A stretch of 7,689 bases of DNA, from contig DAAL01000199.1 of the NCBI GenBank assembly GCA_001701065.1, positions 1,268 to 8,956 on the forward strand, in the 5' to 3' direction. The position numbers and the translations under genes were made by a program. The notes beneath the pieces were generated by a model. It did not search any database. It was not told where the DNA came from and worked only from the letters and a program-made list of their open reading frames with translations. Below, one piece after another: positions 6,751 to 7,689 of this stretch. How positions within the stretch are numbered: the stretch's first letter is position 1; each line of letters opens with the position of its first letter. The stretch comes from Bacteroidales bacterium GP4 (GTDB lineage Bacteria; Bacteroidota; Bacteroidia; Bacteroidales; Muribaculaceae).

Positions 6751-7400
6751 TATTCAGTAATAAGTATGTAGTCTTTAACTCCCATAATAAGCCCCACAAG
6801 AGCCATAATCATCAATATGCTTCCGATAATCCTGTTGATGAGCCACAATGAGCGCACATTGAAGTGGCTCCGCACCTTATCCACAAAGTAAGTGATTGTG
6901 AACCACCACAGCAACGCGCCGGCAAAGATGCTCACATAACCGGAAAAATAATGGTAATATTTAAATTCCGGCAACAGGAAATTGAACCGGGCGAAAAGAC
7001 CTATTATGAAGAAGAGTATAAGAGGATTGGAGAACGTGAGTATAAATCCCGAGCCGAAATCCTTCCAGAAAGTGTTGGGCGATTCCGTGGGGGTGGACAG
7101 GGAGCGTGCCGGATTTTTCCGCAGAAGGATTATGGCAAACCCCATGAGCACAATCGAACCAAGTATCTGTAGTATCAGCTGATTTGTCTCCACAAAGTCA
7201 GTGATGAACGACATGCACAACCCCGTGAGAAGGCAATAGATAAGGTCGCTCAAGGCAGCTCCTACTCCTGTAAAGAAAGCAGGCAAACGTCCTTTGTTGA
7301 GTGTCCGTTGGATGCACAGCATCCCTATAGGGCCCATAGGTGCTGACACAAGGACTCCAATCGCCACTCCTCTTATCATTATGTATAATAGTCCTTCCAT
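6750..7400 (-). CDS. LysE-family transporter
   Basis: The product is a 216-residue integral membrane protein with six probable helices (about 5-27, 40-63, 73-93, 116-138, 150-173 and 187-207), the normal count and length for LysE/RhtB-type exporters of amino acids and related small molecules. Family marks are SAPMGPIGMLCIQRTL at 19-34 in the first helix and loop, GVGAALSD at 45-52 in the second helix, and the TFSNP motif (122-126) in the fourth. The loop between helices 3 and 4 (94-115) is basic, then Ser/Thr-rich. The substrate cannot be predicted from sequence. It is the first gene of its unit, with a promoter candidate about 17 bp upstream, and overlaps the CBM9-like gene by 1 nt (TAATG). 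It diverges from dinB. The family call is firm, and export of an amino acid is only the family default. Confidence 0.9.
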   Translation of the reverse strand: MEGLLYIMIRGVAIGVLVSAPMGPIGMLCIQRTLNKGRLPAFFTGVGAALSDLIYCLLTGLCMSFITDFVETNQLILQILGSIVLMGFAIILLRKNPARSLSTPTESPNTFWKDFGSGFILTFSNPLILFFIIGLFARFNFLLPEFKYYHYFSGYVSIFAGALLWWFTITYFVDKVRSHFNVRSLWLINRIIGSILMIMALVGLIMGVKDYILITE

Positions 7401-7416
7401 TCCTTAATTCTGACAC

Positions 7417-7448
7417 CAAAGTTACTGCAAATGCTGCAATTTAGGAAA
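7417..7448 (-). promoter_or_regulatory. Predicted promoter of the lysE–CBM9–DUF4923 unit
   Basis: On the minus strand, TAACTTTG (7417-7424) fits the Bacteroidetes -7 consensus, and TTTC (7445-7448) sits exactly 20 bp upstream as a -33 element with one mismatch, the same layout as at ileS. Transcription would begin near 7413, about 12 nt before the lysE ATG. The spacer holds two copies of CTGCAA (plus strand, 7425-7430 and 7434-7439), 9 bp apart. Confidence 0.5.
7425..7439. repeat. Short direct repeat CTGCAA-n3-CTGCAA in the lysE promoter spacer
   Basis: Two exact CTGCAA copies with 9-bp periodicity lie between the -33 and -7 candidates of lysE. Because TGCA is its own reverse complement, the pair also reads as an inverted TGCA repeat. 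It could be an operator, but a repeat this short can arise by chance in AT-rich spacer DNA. Confidence 0.3.
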
Positions 7449-7509
7449 AATAATTGTCAAAATTCACCATATTAACCCTTTTTAAACGTTCATTTTATCC
7501 AAGAAACTG

Positions 7510-7517
7510 TAAATTTG
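7510..7517 (+). promoter_or_regulatory. Predicted -7 element of dinB promoter
   Basis: TAAATTTG matches the Bacteroidetes -7 consensus TAnnTTTG and, with the following C, is the same 9-mer as at ileS. A good -33 TTTG is absent; the nearest candidate, GTTC at 7488-7491, is 18 bp away. The predicted transcription start near 7521 leaves only about 6 nt before the ATG at 7528, so either the dinB mRNA is nearly leaderless or the true promoter is further upstream. I see no recognisable SOS-type operator palindrome beside it. Confidence 0.4.
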
Positions 7518-7527
7518 CGCACACATT

Positions 7528-7689
7528 ATGAACCTCCGCAAAATCATACATATCGACATGGATGCCTTCTACGCATCGGTGGAGCAGCGTGACAATCCGG
7601 CGTTGAAAGGGCGACCGGTGGCGGTGGGACATGCCGAAAGGCGAGGTGTGGTGGCGGCGGCAAGCTACGAAGCACGGCGGTGGGGAGTG
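7528..7689 (+). CDS. dinB: DNA polymerase IV (Y-family), 3' end cut by window edge
   Basis: Only the first 54 codons are present. The N-terminus [21 protein letters not shown] is the classic DinB palm motif: D10 is the first metal-binding catalytic aspartate (D8 in Escherichia coli), and Y15 occupies the steric-gate position (F13 in E. coli, Tyr in archaeal Dpo4) that excludes ribonucleotides. [25 protein letters not shown] continues the family pattern, with the small and Arg residues that contact the incoming nucleotide. The enzyme copies past damaged bases with low fidelity. The remaining fingers, thumb and little-finger domains, and the beta-clamp-binding tail, lie beyond the edge, so intactness cannot be judged. 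It diverges from lysE across 127 bp. Confidence 0.95.
   Translation, partial: MNLRKIIHIDMDAFYASVEQRDNPALKGRPVAVGHAERRGVVAAASYEARRWGV

Noticed and set aside
7401..7527. LexA/SOS operator for dinB
   Set aside because: I looked for a CTG-n10-CAG type or other clear palindrome near the promoter and found none that is convincing.

Overview
The window looks like chromosomal DNA from a member of the Bacteroidota, most likely order Bacteroidales. The evidence is the gene order ileS–dksA/traR-like–lspA–DUF4296 lipoprotein, the DUF4296 and DUF4923 families (known mainly from this group), a eukaryotic-type IleS, and three promoter candidates of the Bacteroidetes type (TAnnTTTG at -7) rather than the sigma-70 type. 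A gut family such as Muribaculaceae is possible, but this cannot be settled by eye.

Right to left on the minus strand there are two transcription units. The first (about 7424 down to 5418) holds a six-TM LysE-family exporter, a cytoplasmic CBM9-like (DOMON-fold) protein joined to it by a 1-nt stop/start overlap, and, 28 bp further on, a secreted DUF4923 protein. The second (about 5341 down to 1) starts at a good promoter and encodes IleS (1185 aa), a DksA-like regulator, the lipoprotein signal peptidase LspA and a DUF4296 lipoprotein cut by the left edge; the gaps are 5, 14 and 13 bp. On the plus strand, the right edge holds only the first 54 codons of dinB (DNA polymerase IV), divergent from lysE across a 127-bp spacer.

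The second unit joins isoleucine charging, a transcription regulator and lipoprotein maturation; its last product is itself a predicted lipoprotein, so a likely substrate of LspA. The first unit has no assigned function.

This is largely housekeeping sequence, and I see no mobile element, CRISPR array, rRNA, tRNA or evident new system. The points most worth a second look are in known families: IleS carries a rearranged class I signature (GIHH in place of HxGH), a change linked to very strong mupirocin resistance; the DksA homologue has lost three of its four zinc-finger cysteines but kept the acidic tip pair; LspA has a long insertion beside its active site; and a signal-less carbohydrate-binding-type protein is translationally coupled to a LysE exporter. 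Every gap between genes is under 130 bp.
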